Source: Albifimbria verrucaria
Lineage: Eukaryota > Ascomycota > Sordariomycetes > Hypocreales > Stachybotryaceae
Direction: 5' to 3'
DNA length: 64,000 nucleotides
Assembly (NCBI GenBank): GCA_020081605.1
Contig: JAHREC010000009.1
Span: 2,666,001 to 2,730,000 of the forward strand
This document shows, piece after piece, positions 50,028 to 61,287 of this stretch. A model generated the notes under the pieces. It was not told the origin of the DNA. It searched no databases and saw only the letters and a list, made by a program, of their open reading frames with translations. The translations under genes and the position numbers were made by a program. Numbering within the stretch: position 1 is the first letter of the stretch; each line of letters opens with the position of its first letter.

Positions 50028-51273
50028 ATGACCGACACTACCGCCATTAACAAGACCTACTTCAAGTAAGTAATGCATGCCTCCGTGCACTTGGCATGGA
50101 TAGGCTCTGTGCTACCTGCCCACCCATGCACATCACTCCAAAACTCCCGTTTTAACGCCATACGTGACTTTGGGTTATGCCAACCATACACCACTGGCCG
50201 AGGGGCGTGAGCTTCTTCTTGCGCAGCTGGGAAGGGTTACAACCCGTCAAGTGAAGCCCAACTCCACTCACCTGGATCGGCCCTTCCCCTCCCTGTTCCC
50301 GAAAGCACTGATCCTCTAAGCTGACGCGCACTGGCAACGATAGCAAGGTAGCGTCCGAGTATGAACAGAAGCATGGGGATGCCCTGAGACAGCTGGAGGA
50401 TGATTTGCGGGGCGCCAGGAGAATCTCGGGATCCCGGAAAGGGGTAGGCTTTTGGACTACGCGTGCGGAACAGGACTGTTGACCAGGGTGGGTTTACGAA
50501 TGGAACAGAGGAGTTGCGCGAGAGGTGCTGATAAGATTGTTTCCAGGCATTGGGCTCGCCAATGAGCCAGTGCGTGGGACTGGACGTGTCTGAGAGCATG
50601 GTGGAGATTTACAATGTCAAAGCTGAGAATGAGGTGAGCGTGCAACACATCAACTAGCCTTGTCGGATCGTACCATATCACCTTATCACATAACCATGCG
50701 GGCGGGACGTTGGGCGGGCGAGGACATCACTCACTGACTGACATGTGGACAGGGCCACTCGTCAGAGTCCCGCAAGGCCTATTTAGGCAATCTCCTTGAC
50801 CCAGCTGACCCAGCACCCCGGCGCTGTCAGGTCCCGAGTTCACTGACTTTGACGTCGTAGGCACCAGCATGGCCCTACACCACGTCGACGACTGCGACCT
50901 GGCGGTGCGCCGGCTAGCAGAGCGGTTGCGCCCCGGCGGCGTGCTCGTGATCGCCGACTGGTTGAGCCACGACGACGGCAAGGAGTCCAGCCATGGAGTA
51001 CGGCACGCCGGATTCGCGAAAGACCAGGTCCGGGCCATGTTTGAGGGTGCTGGCGTGGGCAAGGACTTTGTGCTGCTGGAGGCGGAGCATGAAATGGTCC
51101 TGCGTGGCTCGCACAGCGCACACGGAGACAATCATAATCATAGTCACGGTCACGGTCATGGTCATGGTCATGGAGGTCACGGAGCTCACCATGGTCATCA
51201 AGAAGAGCATGGAGGTCACGGAAGTCAAGAGAGGCGACGAAAGGTATTCTTTGCAAGGGGAACCAAGGCGTAA
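50028..51273 (+). CDS. SAM-dependent methyltransferase with histidine-rich tail (frame broken twice)
   Basis: About 263 residues in four exons: 50028-50065, 50344-50487, 50547-50633 and 50753-51273. The first intron is long for this sequence (278 bp, GTAAGT...GATAG); the others are 50488-50546 and 50634-50752. Motif I is LLDYACGTGLLTR. A GLDVSESMVEIY segment follows, then TSMALHHVDD and LRPGGVLVIADW, as in class I methyltransferases of the UbiE/Coq5-like type. Near the C-terminus, about 35 residues consist mainly of His, Gly, Asn and Ser (alternating HGHGHG), followed by a RRRKVFFARG strand. Breaks at 50418-50419 and 50816-50819 each need one base, and the sum is then 792. The substrate is unknown. 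The His-rich insert could bind zinc, nickel or copper (inference). Confidence 0.83.
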
Positions 51274-51440
51274 GCTGATAGCCTTGTAATTGGATATAAG
51301 TCTTTGGGCGGGAATCATATCGCCTCCTACTAGCATGCAGTCCACGCATCCCGCGCTCCCTGCCAGATGAGAATACAAAAACCAACAGTTGATGTCATAG
51401 CCCTCTCCATGCAGACAAAAAAATCTTCCGAAACGCCGGC

Positions 51441-53346
51441 TCACGGCTGCATGCCTTTTTCAGCAATGTTGACGACGAATGCACCGCCCAGCAGGATGGC
51501 CGGCTCGTCGATGTTGTGATGCTCGTAGCTTTTACCGCGCTTACCGTCAGCATGACATGTTTCCCTCAACCACAGCGTCGGGAAGGCAAACAAGGGTTGA
51601 TTGGGAGGGGACGGGGGTGATAACATGCAAGGGAGAGTGAAGATGGTTTGTTTGAAAGTTGTGCAGGAGGCAGGAAAGGGAAATGGAAATCTCACCTCAG
51701 TGTGCCCACGCCGCCGGCCTCGAGGAGGAAGGCCGGACCGTCCTGTAGCGTCTTGCCGGCCCAGCGCATCGCAAAGGCGCGTAGGATGTGGCCGTGGGCG
51801 ACGATGAGGACGTCGCCGTTAGCGCGGCCGTCCTTGGGCTTGCCGATGACGGGGCTGTGGTACTTGTCGCGAATGTCGGCGATGAGACGGTCGAGTCTCT
51901 CGGTGACATCCTGAGGGCTCCTGCGAGATTTGGGGAGGGACGGGGCCAACAGACAGCCCCTTCCCATTAACCCCCGGCGCGTCAGCTTTGGGGGTGTACA
52001 GGCTTCTGACGGCTCATAAAAGGGATATTCTGAGCAGTGGGTAGGTATGTAGAAGCAGGTAGGGAGCCAGCTACGCTCGCACCCTCACCGTCAACCTACG
52101 CGAGCAGGAACGAGATGGTGGAGGGGCGTACGGCATCTGGTACGCAGGCCGTGTTGGTTGTGTCCAAGAGAAGGGTTTTCGAACTTACTCTCCGCCGGGG
52201 CAGCCATCCTTCCAGATGTCCCAGGTGCCCTCGTAGCCCTGCTCGGCCCTCAGCTTGCGGATGTCCGGGCTGGTGACGCCCTCATAGTCGCCGTAGTCCC
52301 ATTCGCGGATGTCCTCGGTGACCTCGACCTTGGCACTGCACTGGAGACCTGAGCAGGCCTCGTCACCGTGGGCTTGCCAAGGGAGGTTCTCGATGCCTAG
52401 GTTGAGGAGCTCGAAAGTGCGCTGCGCACGCTTGCGGGGAGATACGTAGCTGCACGGGGAGGGCAGGATTCAGTCAGTCAAGTCCAGTCACGTCTGCGGC
52501 ATTGTCATATTGGGCCATTGCTATCCGACATGCAGCACTTGCTCCGAGAGGAGGGGAGGGGAGGGAAGGGAAGGGAGGGAGGGATGGTGATGTTGGTGGG
52601 CTGCATGGTTGGCTGGCTGGCTGGCCGGGTGGCTGGCTCTGGAACCAGACATGTTCTTGTGCAACGGGCAGCTCGACCTGCCCGCCCTAGAGGAACAAGA
52701 CTGTGCCTTTTTTGGTTTGCTTGGGCCCGCCACAAGGGTTCAGCAGAAGCACATCGTAGACCGTTGTCGTCGCGAGCTGCAGGAGAGAAGTGACAAGGCG
52801 CTAATCTCAGCCAACAGAGCCAACGGAGGGCACCCAGGGCAGAGCGGTATAAGCGCCAGGCTTAGTGGAAGAAATGCAGCCGCGCGAATCCTTCAGGGCT
52901 GCGCCAAGACGGCATATGCAGTCGGGTTGAGGAAGGTCTAGATGGCTGGCGTATTTCGCGTAGAGGCAGCGTCGTTGTTGGCGGCCATGCAGGGACACGG
53001 AGGACACGGAGGAAGGGAACAGGGAGCGGGGGAGAGGGAGCAAGGCTCAAAGCAGACAACAAGGCGAGATGAGATGACATGAGGCGAGGCGAGGCGAGAC
53101 AAGACGAGGCCAAGCGAGGCGAAGGATGAGGCAACAGGATGCGACGAGACGAGATGAGATAACTCACATGTGAGCTAGCTGGCTTGGGACGATGAGGCGG
53201 TCGTCGCCGACGAGAGCCTTTCCGGTAGCGCGGACCCTCTTCTCGCCGTTGGCCGTGAGCGGGATGTCGGTGCTGCCGGTGTGCCTGCCGTTGAGCGACC
53301 ACTCCGTCTCGCCATGCCTGATGATGAAGACTCTGGGCGAGGTCAT
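51441..53346 (-). CDS. Phosphoglycerate-mutase-family phosphatase (Shb17-like)
   Basis: 250 residues in four exons: 53168-53346, 52189-52449, 51696-51920 and 51441-51528. Exon lengths sum to 753 with no break. The phosphohistidine signature RHGETEW has its nucleophile at residue 11. Further conserved text is NGRHTGSTDIPLT, YVSPRKRAQRT, IREWDYGDYEGVTS, and DVLIVAHGHILRAFAMRW carrying the second active-site His. The order and length fit fungal sedoheptulose-1,7-bisphosphatase Shb17 and related small phosphatases. Shb17 in yeast hydrolyses sedoheptulose bisphosphate to feed ribose synthesis; assigning that reaction here is by resemblance. Intron 1 (52450-53167, 718 bp) is exceptionally long and filled with purine-rich repeats; the others are 268 and 167 bp. 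Confidence 0.9.
52550..53160. repeat. Low-complexity purine-rich and GGCT/GAGGC repeats inside an intron
   Basis: Within intron 1 of the phosphatase gene there is a GGGAA/GGGAGG run (about 52552-52585), GGCT repeats (about 52611-52640) and a GAGAC/GAGGC run (about 53066-53160). Confidence 0.7.
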
Positions 53347-54613
53347 GGTTCCGGGGAGGAGAAGGAGGAGATGCTTGCTGATGAGTAACAGCGGAGACCG
53401 GTGACTGAGTAAGTAGCAGAGCGAAGCGAGCGACTGCAAGAGACGAGACGTGCGAGCTGTATGTTTATATGCGAGGTTTTAGGTAGGTAGGTAGGTAGGT
53501 AGTTAGCCTATAGGTTGGTTACGGAGGCTAAGTAGTGAGCAAGTGAGTGAGCAAGCAAGCAAGCATAAGACAATGACACAAGTAGGGCTAGCTGTCGGTC
53601 GTCCCAAACCCCGTTCTCAACGCCGAAGTTGTTAGCGAGTTCTGGGAATGTTCGGCGAAGCAGAAGAGGGCTCTTTTCTGCCCTCTCCCCCTCCCGGGTC
53701 CATGGCTAATGTCATAATCACTGCGGATGCGGATGTGGAGATGCGTCCCGGAGACAGAGGGACTGATGACGATTGTATTTTCCGGAGCCTGCGGGACGGC
53801 CGGTTTTCTTGGTCTGAGAAGATAAACTGGGAAGAAAACAATTGCCCATGGCGAACACTGTCAACTGGCTATTTTTAGAGCCCGTTTTCCTCTTGAGCCT
53901 CTGTGATGCTGGTTCGTTCCCCGGTTTGGGCTGCTTTTGAATTCTCTTACACACAGGCTGTTTCAAGTCTGCGCAGGGATGCTACTCCAACACTGGGGAA
54001 CTAAATGTAGCTCGCAAAACCCAAGCAAACCATGGGGATTTCTTGTCTCTGTCACAATCGCAAATCCCATTCTGTCAACTGTTTAGCAAAAGAGAGGAGA
54101 AAGAAAAAGAAAGACACAAAACAATTGGCTTCTTGAGCCCCTCCTCTGCCCTCCCTTCACCCTGCAAGACGCCGTTACCTCCGGAGCTCCGGCGGTGTCA
54201 GCACTCCAGGCGCCGAACACCAGCGCAGCTTCGACCGAAGTCCCGAGGATAAAGCGCAGAATAAAATAAAACAAAACGCCAGAAACGAAGAACAAGACAA
54301 AGAGGGAAGCCCAAGAAGAATCGGTAGAGCTAAGGCAAGGGCAGCAAAAGGCAAATGAGCGCCATGGTGTGAACTTTCAGCAGCGCCTGACCCCCATCTC
54401 CATCTGGCTTTGCCAATGCATTCTTTCTTGCTCTCTTCTCCTCTCCTTCTTTTACATTCGTGGCGGCATCTGCGATGCTGAGATTTCTTCCTTCAACATT
54501 ATTCCTCTGACAGAAAACCCTGGACGGTCATTCTTCAATTTTTATACTCTACTTTCTTCAAAACATCATCATTTGACTCTGGCTGGCCAAAACACGAAAC
54601 GAAACACAACAGA
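53347..54613. other. Divergent intergenic region with microsatellite
   Basis: It separates the phosphatase (minus) from the next gene (plus). It contains an AGGT tandem run at about 53480-53503 and AAGC/AGTG repeats at about 53535-53565. No gene seen. Confidence 0.6.
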
Positions 54614-55408
54614 ATGTCCCTCTTCCCGCTGCTGCCACAAGCAGCCAGCCGCTTACTAATCCACGGCTTTTCCTCTTCGTCTTCCTCCACCACTGGTGCT
54701 TCTACATCCACATCCACGTCTCTCGCCGAGTCCACCGACCGGCGCAGCTCAGCAATTCTGCTTACCGATGACGTCGAGCTGAGCACCTTCAGCAGCAGCA
54801 CCAGCAGCCCTCCCCAGTGCGCATCAGCCTTGCCCGCAGCGACTCCCGCCCCGCCCCTGGTCCTGCCACGCCGACGTTGCCGCGCAGACAGTATCTCGAC
54901 AGTATCGTCGACGTCTTCCTTGTCCGCCTCGACCGCTCAGGGCATGAAGCCCGAGGAGTACCGCCGACGCGCAGCAGCAGAAAGGTCTGGAACGGATACT
55001 GGTGATTGGAGACGACTCTCGGCTCCGTCCGCCCCATCTGGTAGCCATGGCGATCTCCAGATGGACCAGCAAGCAGAAAAAGACGAGCGGCATCTGGGCC
55101 GCTGCCATTGGTGCCGTTGTCTTCGTCGGCTCTTTGACAGGCGCCCAGCTCAAGTCTGATCGTCAAAAGGAAGAGGTACAGTTCCCATCTCATCAGGATT
55201 CGCCGGCTGTCGTGCTAACAAATACCAGGCCATCCGCCAATTCCGAGAAACATCCGCCGAGGAACAAATCGCAGCTTTGGAAACCCAGAAGAAGCACCTC
55301 CTCCAACAAAGGGCCGGTCTGCAGCGAAAGCTAGACGTGTTCCACGAGCGCGTGCGCGAACGCCAAAAGGAGCTTGCCAAGCGGGACAACAAGCCTGACA
55401 CTCCATAA
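54614..55408 (+). CDS. Small single-membrane-helix coiled-coil protein, probably mitochondrial; N-terminal extension uncertain
   Basis: The secure part starts at ATG 55047 (strong context) and spans exons 55047-55175 and 55229-55408, giving 102 residues. The intron is 55176-55228 (GTACAG...GCTAAC...CCAG). It has a basic N-terminus, one hydrophobic helix (GIWAAAIGAVVFVGSLTGAQL) and a long charged coiled coil (EEQIAALETQKKHLL and on). A second ATG frame from 54614 encodes about 120 Ser/Thr-rich residues ending MKPEEYRRRAAAER. It runs out of phase with ERILVIGDDSRLRPPHLVAM, which leads in frame into the secure part. The two would join with one base removed, or two added, near 54980-54986. The long form is plausible but not proven. 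No family name can be given. Confidence 0.65.
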
Positions 55409-55853
55409 TTTTCTACGCATCATTATCCCGAGCCGTAACTCTCTCTCACGGACTCGGCATCACACAAATATATTACTCGACGAGGAAACGACAGAAACCA
55501 CCTGTTGTGTTTGCCCTAGACGGGCACACGTTCCACGGAACCTTGTACATTACAGCATCACGAAATGCAACGATACCCGATAGAAAACCCTGTAAACCTA
55601 GTTTGAGTGGCTCATCAGCCCTCTGATGTTTCAATTGACTCATGCAGTCTGTGCTAACTAAACACTCGTGCCAACCGTGAACCTCGCTGCCCTGCTGCTC
55701 CCAAACTCGTAGCTGATAGCAGACTCCATACAGTTCTTAAACCCTATACCCTTTTTTGTATCGTAATTCCGTCGCTGTGATAAGTGATGGGTCCCGGCAA
55801 GTAAAACGCCAGAACAAGTCTGAAGAAAATATCATAACTTGCTGCAACACCCT
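55409..55853. other. Intergenic between convergent genes
   Basis: The 3' flanks of the small membrane protein gene and the deubiquitinase gene. Nothing else seen. Confidence 0.65.
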
Positions 55854-57616
55854 TTACTCCAGCGATCCCTCGGCGTCGGGAAGAGGGACGGCCTTGTAGA
55901 GCAGGATGAGGGCAGAGTGCGACTCGCCACCGCCCGACAGCGTCTCGACCTTGTCCGCCGTCACCTCCGTCACCTTGTCGTCGTTGAACCACCACCACTT
56001 GCCGTCCTCCTCGCCCTTCTTGCCCGTCTTGGGGTCCACGGGCGCCGTCTTCTTGACAAAAGACGTGTAGTGGCCGCTGTCTGCGCTGCCGCCCTGGTGC
56101 GTCACCACGCCGCGCAGCTCATAGAGGCCGGACTGGTTGGCGCCGACGTCCTCGCGCAGGTCCTGGTTGATGAGAGCGTTCAGCTCCTTCTTGGCGGCGA
56201 GGAGCGAGGCGTCCTTCTCGGCCTCGACCTCGGCGTCGGTCTTGTACGTCTCGCCCATGGGGTGTCGCCGTCCGCGGCCGCCTCGGGCTTCTTTGCCTCG
56301 GGGTGCTTCGCCTTGGCGTCTTCCTCCTTCTTCTTCTTCTCGGCTTCCGATGGCAGACCGGAGCCGCCCGGAACGTCGCTCATGTCGTGGTCGTGGACCT
56401 TCTTACGGCGCTTGCGGGCACGCTCAATGTCTTCCTCCTCTTTCCTGATCTCACGGACCTTGTCGCGCACGGGGATGAGAGCGCTCTTCAGCTCGTCGGA
56501 GCAGAACTCGACAATGTCGAGCTCCTGTGGGAAAGTGACCTTGCGCATAATCTTGGCCTTCTTCTGGGTCTCGCGCTTCCAGAAGAAACGCACAAAGTGA
56601 ACGGTGAGGTACTTGGGGCACGCGAGATCTTGGACTTCTTGGTGTATGTAGCATCTCGGCCCAACACCTCAGACTTCTTCTCGAGCTTCTCGGTGAGGGC
56701 AGCGAGGATACCGTCCCTCAAGTGGTTGGTTTGGCTGTCGATGTGGCAGTTGAGCTTGAGGAAGCTCTCCTTGGTCGTGACGGCTTGCTCGCCGGCGTTG
56801 CGTGCCTCCTCCTCGTCGCATTCCATGACGGATGTGAACTCGCCGGACATGAACTTGTCCACGAAGAAGGATTCGGGCGTGTTGGGGCACCCGATACCTT
56901 GACGCGCTGTGCGAGTTGGTGAACGATTTGAGACCAAGCCTCCTCGGCGTCCTGCTGGGCGTATCCTTGGCCGGACTTGGACTTCTCCGCGAACTGCGGG
57001 AAGGCAACTCGGAGCGCAGTCAGGAAGCTGACGGGGGCATGGCGTACGGGCTCTCGCCCATAGTCTTGTATAGACTCGAGAGCTGGTCTGCGAGATCCAT
57101 CTGGCGCAGGGTGGTGGGGCCGCTCTCGCCAGGCTTGTATGACTTGAGAGACTCCTGCAGCTCGGGGATGGAACGGAGGGTCTGAAGGGTCGAGTTCAGG
57201 TAGCAGGTGTTGCCGAGGTTGACCAGGCCAGCGGGGATGGCGTCGGCTTGCTGGGCCTGCTCGGCCATGGACATGTCCTCGACGAAGCGGATCTTCTCCT
57301 TTGGCCGGACGAGATCAGAGCCGCCGCCGCCGGGAGTGCCCATCATCATGATGGTCTGGCCCGGCTTAAGGCCGAGGCTGCTCATGTCGGCATCGTTCTT
57401 GAGCTGGCCACCCTTGATCAGGATCTTTTGGCGGTCGGGCTCGACATTGGTGAGGCTGAAGAGCTGGAGCTTGAAGTCCTCTCCGGTGGTGTTCGGCTCG
57501 ACCTCGATGTCGTACTTCTTGCCCTGGTGCTTGACGGAGACTGGGACAGGGAGTCAGTAGAGAGCTTCACCAGGGAGGGCGGGACGGAGGGGTAACGAAC
57601 CTGGTATGGTGGCCAT
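55854..57616 (-). CDS. ubp6: Ubiquitin carboxyl-terminal hydrolase Ubp6/USP14, proteasome-associated (frame broken four times)
   Basis: 568 residues once four lost bases are restored (1707 coding bases). A 16-base exon 1 (57601-57616) is followed by an intron at 57541-57600 and one long exon. The N-terminal ubiquitin-like domain (VSVKHQGKKYDIEVEPN, then IKGGQLKNDADM) is followed by the USP domain. The Cys box is AGLVNLGNTCYLNSTLQTLR and the His box GSADSGHYTSFVKK, then the WWWFNDDKVTEV ending. This order is diagnostic for Ubp6/USP14, which trims ubiquitin chains at the 19S proteasome. All four breaks are in C-runs of the coding strand, at 56259-56262, 56615-56618, 56884-56887 and 57033-57037. 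It is essentially a housekeeping gene, so genuine loss is unlikely; this supports sequence error. Confidence 0.93.
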
Positions 57617-58463
57617 GGCTGCCACGGTGCTGGGAGGATTTTCTAGAGTCGGTGCAGATTCGAGGCTTCCCGGGGATCAGGAGCGGGGTGAGGGTTGGAG
57701 GGAGGTCTTTGTGCACTCGAGGAGAAAAAAGCAAAGAAAAAAGGAACAAGATGGAATCGACGTCTGTTTGCTCAGCAAGGCGAGCTGCGTCACGAAGCTG
57801 GGAGCCTGTGGCGTTGCGACAGAAGCGGTTTAGCGCCAGCGGCAACTTTGAAGGTCCGGCTGCTTAGTCACCCTGAGAAGCCCCACGGCAGGCCAAACAC
57901 TGCAAACGCCCTGGTTGCAATGGGAGACGGACTCAATGCGTACTTGTCCAATGTGGATACCACTTTTTCAGTGAAAGATGTTGTGCTTGCTATTGCCAAA
58001 TTGAGCTCTCTTCAGGAAGAGTTGTTGAGGTATGTGTATTCCAAGTCGGTGAGAAATATGGCCTCTGTCAAGGAGATCCCATCTGTCACTCCACCAACTG
58101 AACCACAACGATGGCAACAACCCAAATTAACATTCACTTCGTAATGATAGTGCTACAAACTTCTTTTAAACAATTAGTAGCCAGCTATATGTAAATGGAC
58201 TATTCTCTAGCCAGCCTCCTGTTTTCTATTGGTCATTTGCGGTGAGAAACGAAACGTCTAGGGTAGGTTCAGCCATGAGGACTCCGACCAAGACTTTTAA
58301 AGAACACTTCCCGTAGTACAGTTTTTCAATAAAAGTTGAGACACAAAAAGGCAGGTTTGATTGAATCTGTTAAAGCCTTCTTTGTAACTGATGGAAACAT
58401 TTCAAACATCAGGCCAGGTTTAAGTCATGCAGATGTTTCCGCCAAAAAGTGACACCCGCAGCA
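57617..58463. other. Intergenic with one short open frame
   Basis: An ATG at 57920 opens a 74-codon frame to 58144 (MGDGLNAYLSNVDTTFSVKD and on). It reads like real protein but has no domain I can name. It may be the tail of a relic gene. The rest shows nothing. Confidence 0.4.
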
Positions 58464-58900
58464 TCAGGGACACGTGCATGTAATACCCGTCACCCCTGCG
58501 CTCTCCGTGCAGAAGCCCTGGTCACAATTATCCGAACACTCATCTCAGTTCCTGTATGAACCATTCTTGCAGAGGAGAGGAGCAGGGCAGCCGCTACAAA
58601 CAACACCCTTCATGCCCTTCTGGCGCGTACACTTACGGCCTGCGTAAGACTGCTCGCATCGAACATGTACGCATAAGCCTCTTTGTGACAGTCTGATGGC
58701 GTTCGGAATTTGCAGTCGCACTTGAATACGTCCTGTCCGTCGCTGTTCCTTCGCCTTGGTGCATTTGTCGGGGCAGTATATGCTACACTGCGCTATAGAC
58801 TAGTACGTGTCGCTGTGGTAGCAGCGGCTGAGTTGGTAATCAGCCATTGCAAATCCACCATCTAATACTTCGACACTCACGTTTTAGGGCAAGGGTGCGT
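58464..58900 (-). pseudogene. Cysteine-rich, EGF-like secreted-type protein, degenerate
   Basis: The minus strand encodes, in successive frames, strongly Cys-patterned peptide: QCSIYCPDKCTKAKE, then FKCDCKFRTPSDCHKEAYAY, then RKCTRQKGMKGVVCSGCPAPL, then DECSDNCDQGFCTESAG and ITCTCP before the stop at 58464. Joining them needs at least two frame changes. In-frame TAG (before SIAQCS) and TGA (before DECSD) codons also interrupt it. The spacing resembles EGF-like or other secreted Cys-rich repeats. I find no signal peptide exon with confidence. Stops in addition to lost bases argue for a true pseudogene. Confidence 0.5.
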
Positions 58901-59045
58901 AATTCCGTACTCCGACAAGGAGACGGCCATAAGCTTGGCAACAGAGGGCGAACCATGTTGTCCATACAAGTTTAAATCCTACCATTATGTTCAAACGTTA
59001 GGCATGAGGCAACCAGACGTTGACGTGAGCTTCTCGATCGCGACC

Positions 59046-60256
59046 TTACTTCAGTTCAGACTTCCTCCTCTCGGACAGTTCCTCGCCACCTTGGGACCGT
59101 TCTTTTCGGCGCTCGGCCATGCATTCATCCCACTCCCAGCACCCCATCGGCTCCTCCTGCCTCCAGCGTGCGTAAAGAGCCGCACCTCTGGAGCTCGCAT
59201 ACAATGGTGATACCGTGCTGTCTGTTAAGTGGAAGGCCGGGTCTAAATTGTCCCCAGCTTTACGCGTGGGGTTGCCTCGCCGGAGAGCGTTTGCCACAGC
59301 TGCCCGAAATTCGGGCGTAGTAGCATTCTCCCCAACGAGCATGATGCCCGTAGGTGGTCGAGGCACCCTTTGCAGGAACTTGACCAAACTGTTCTCTACA
59401 CGTTCCCAGAAGACTTCGGGCGACTCGAAATCTCTCATGGAGTCAAGTCCGGCCTTTAGATCCAAGAACTTACTGGACAATTGCTGCCTCCAATCAAATG
59501 GTGACTGGAGGTGGGTGACCTCTCCATGCAAATCTTTCCCCGTAAAGCCAAGGACCAACAGCTGTTCAGAAGGCATATTTTCTTCCTCCTCCCAGCAGTC
59601 GAATAGGTTCTTGTGGTTCTGGCAGAGACCTTTGCCATAAGCGGCGTAAACGGCATGCGCCTCGGTTAGTAGAGTGGGATATAACCCTGCACCTGCTTGC
59701 TTCTCACTCAACCACGAGCGCAATCCGGCGAAGTCGAGAGCGTCGTCAATATCATGGCGAGGCAGACCAGGGAATACCGGATACGAAATGACCACTTTGT
59801 CGAGTGTTACTCCGAGAGTAGCGACCGCAGCATCACGAAGTGGCATCAGCATACCTGCTATCGCGGCCACCTCAGGCGTGGCTGGTAACCCGAGCATCTT
59901 GTTGATCGACCGGCGATATTTCTGCCACATTGCCAGAGGTTCTGGCCAAGGCGATTCGATATTTCGTTCGATTAATGAAAAGTAATCTTCGGTCGCCCTT
60001 GCAATGGCAATATCGACTATGGTTTTATTTGGGAGATGTGCAGTGAGCGTGCTATGTATATGTTAGGTTAAATCCATATAAAAAACAGCCCAGCTAATAA
60101 TAGTAGAGCTTACCTCGATGAGTATGAAAGTCCGATGCCTATTCCAGCTGCATCGTAAACCCGGGCTGGGACGCACCCTTTACATCTCGGGAACGGACAA
60201 TTGTAGAGAGCCTCCACATAGGCAACGAGAAGTATAAGGATAAGAAGGGGTGGCAT
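59046..60256 (-). CDS. Secreted/ER-type actin-fold (Hsp70-like) protein
   Basis: 382 residues in two exons, 60114-60256 and 59046-60051, with intron 60052-60113 (GTAAGC...TAACCTAAC...ATAG). There are no frame breaks. The start MPPLLILILLVAYVEA is a clear signal peptide. It continues with NCPFPRCKGC, where the four Cys may be disulfide bonded. Motifs in order recall the actin/Hsp70 ATPase: VYDAAGIGIGLSYSS (phosphate 1), TEAHAVYAAYGKGL (connect), LLVLGFTGKDLHGEVTHL (phosphate 2) and GIMLVGENATTPEFRAAVANAL (adenosine). Canonical catalytic residues are not all present (no DLGGGT), so nucleotide hydrolysis is doubtful. The tail is very charged and lacks HDEL. I would call it a divergent Hsp70-like protein of unknown role. 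Confidence 0.7.
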
Positions 60257-61287
60257 AGAGGCGAAGTTCAGGACTATAGAAGCAAAGCAGGGAGATAATG
60301 TGTAGAATCCAATTCAGTGAATACAAGCTTCGTGCGAAAGGATTGATCATCAACGTTCGTCGTGGTACAACTTAGGGTGCTAAATGGTAGAGGATGAATG
60401 CAAGGGAAACAAATATAAAGCGAGCCGGCAGTGGAGGAGAAGCCCTCGGGGGCAGTGCCTGTATTTATGAATTCCCTTAGTAGGCAGCCAACACCTCGGC
60501 GCTTGATAAGCTAAAACTCGAGTGCGCATAAATAGAGAATCTGACGCTCAGGGCCTACCTAATCGGTAAGATGGGTGTTAAAACAGTAATTGAGAATTTA
60601 TTCAGGTGACCTATATTTGAGAGGTCCAAACGAGGATGCAACTATAAGACAAAGATCTAGTATCGGGGTCTGATACCTAGAACCACAGATAGAGTAACAG
60701 AGTCAAAAATGAAGATATCTGCAATGAACACAATGTACAACTAAGCATTTGAAATGCTTACGAAAGTGCTCTAATACACAGGAACGCAGTGGCCTATTGA
60801 TATATCTGCCACACAAAGGTTTGTCCCCAAAGGCCTTGTGGCTACAGCTGTAACGCCAATCAATACCTTTAAGTTCGCTAACGCGGGGTCGTGAGAGTCG
60901 CACGCAGGCGATGAAGTCATGTAATACGTTACCGCCACAAAGATTCTTCGAACAGTAGTATAAAATCCTACTTGTTGCCTGCTGTCTCAATGCAGCGAAA
61001 TCTCTCTCGAACGTGCATTCTCGTTAGCAAATCTTGGAACAGTAATTGATTTGCTCTTATTCTTCTTATTCCTCTCAGAACCCTGTCTCTGCTAGGACCC
61101 TTTTGAGGATTTATTCTATACAAAATCTATTTGGGATGTATTGTCATGTTGTAATTCTTATTCTTAGTAACTGAGTTCTATTGAGCTGTTTCGCTGTTCT
61201 GACGAGAACGATTGCCTCTGGTTTGATAGAAGCTATGGGGCTCTGAAAAACCTGCTCCTGCGATACGACCAGGCAAGAGATAAATTG
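60257..61287. other. AT-rich intergenic
   Basis: Upstream of the actin-fold gene. A minus-strand frame at 60703-60990 has six to seven Cys but no ATG and competes with other frames; I do not call it. Nothing else seen. Confidence 0.45.

Noticed and set aside
60703..60990. Small cysteine-containing secreted protein on the minus strand
   Set aside because: No ATG, no signal peptide, and another frame is equally open over the same bases.
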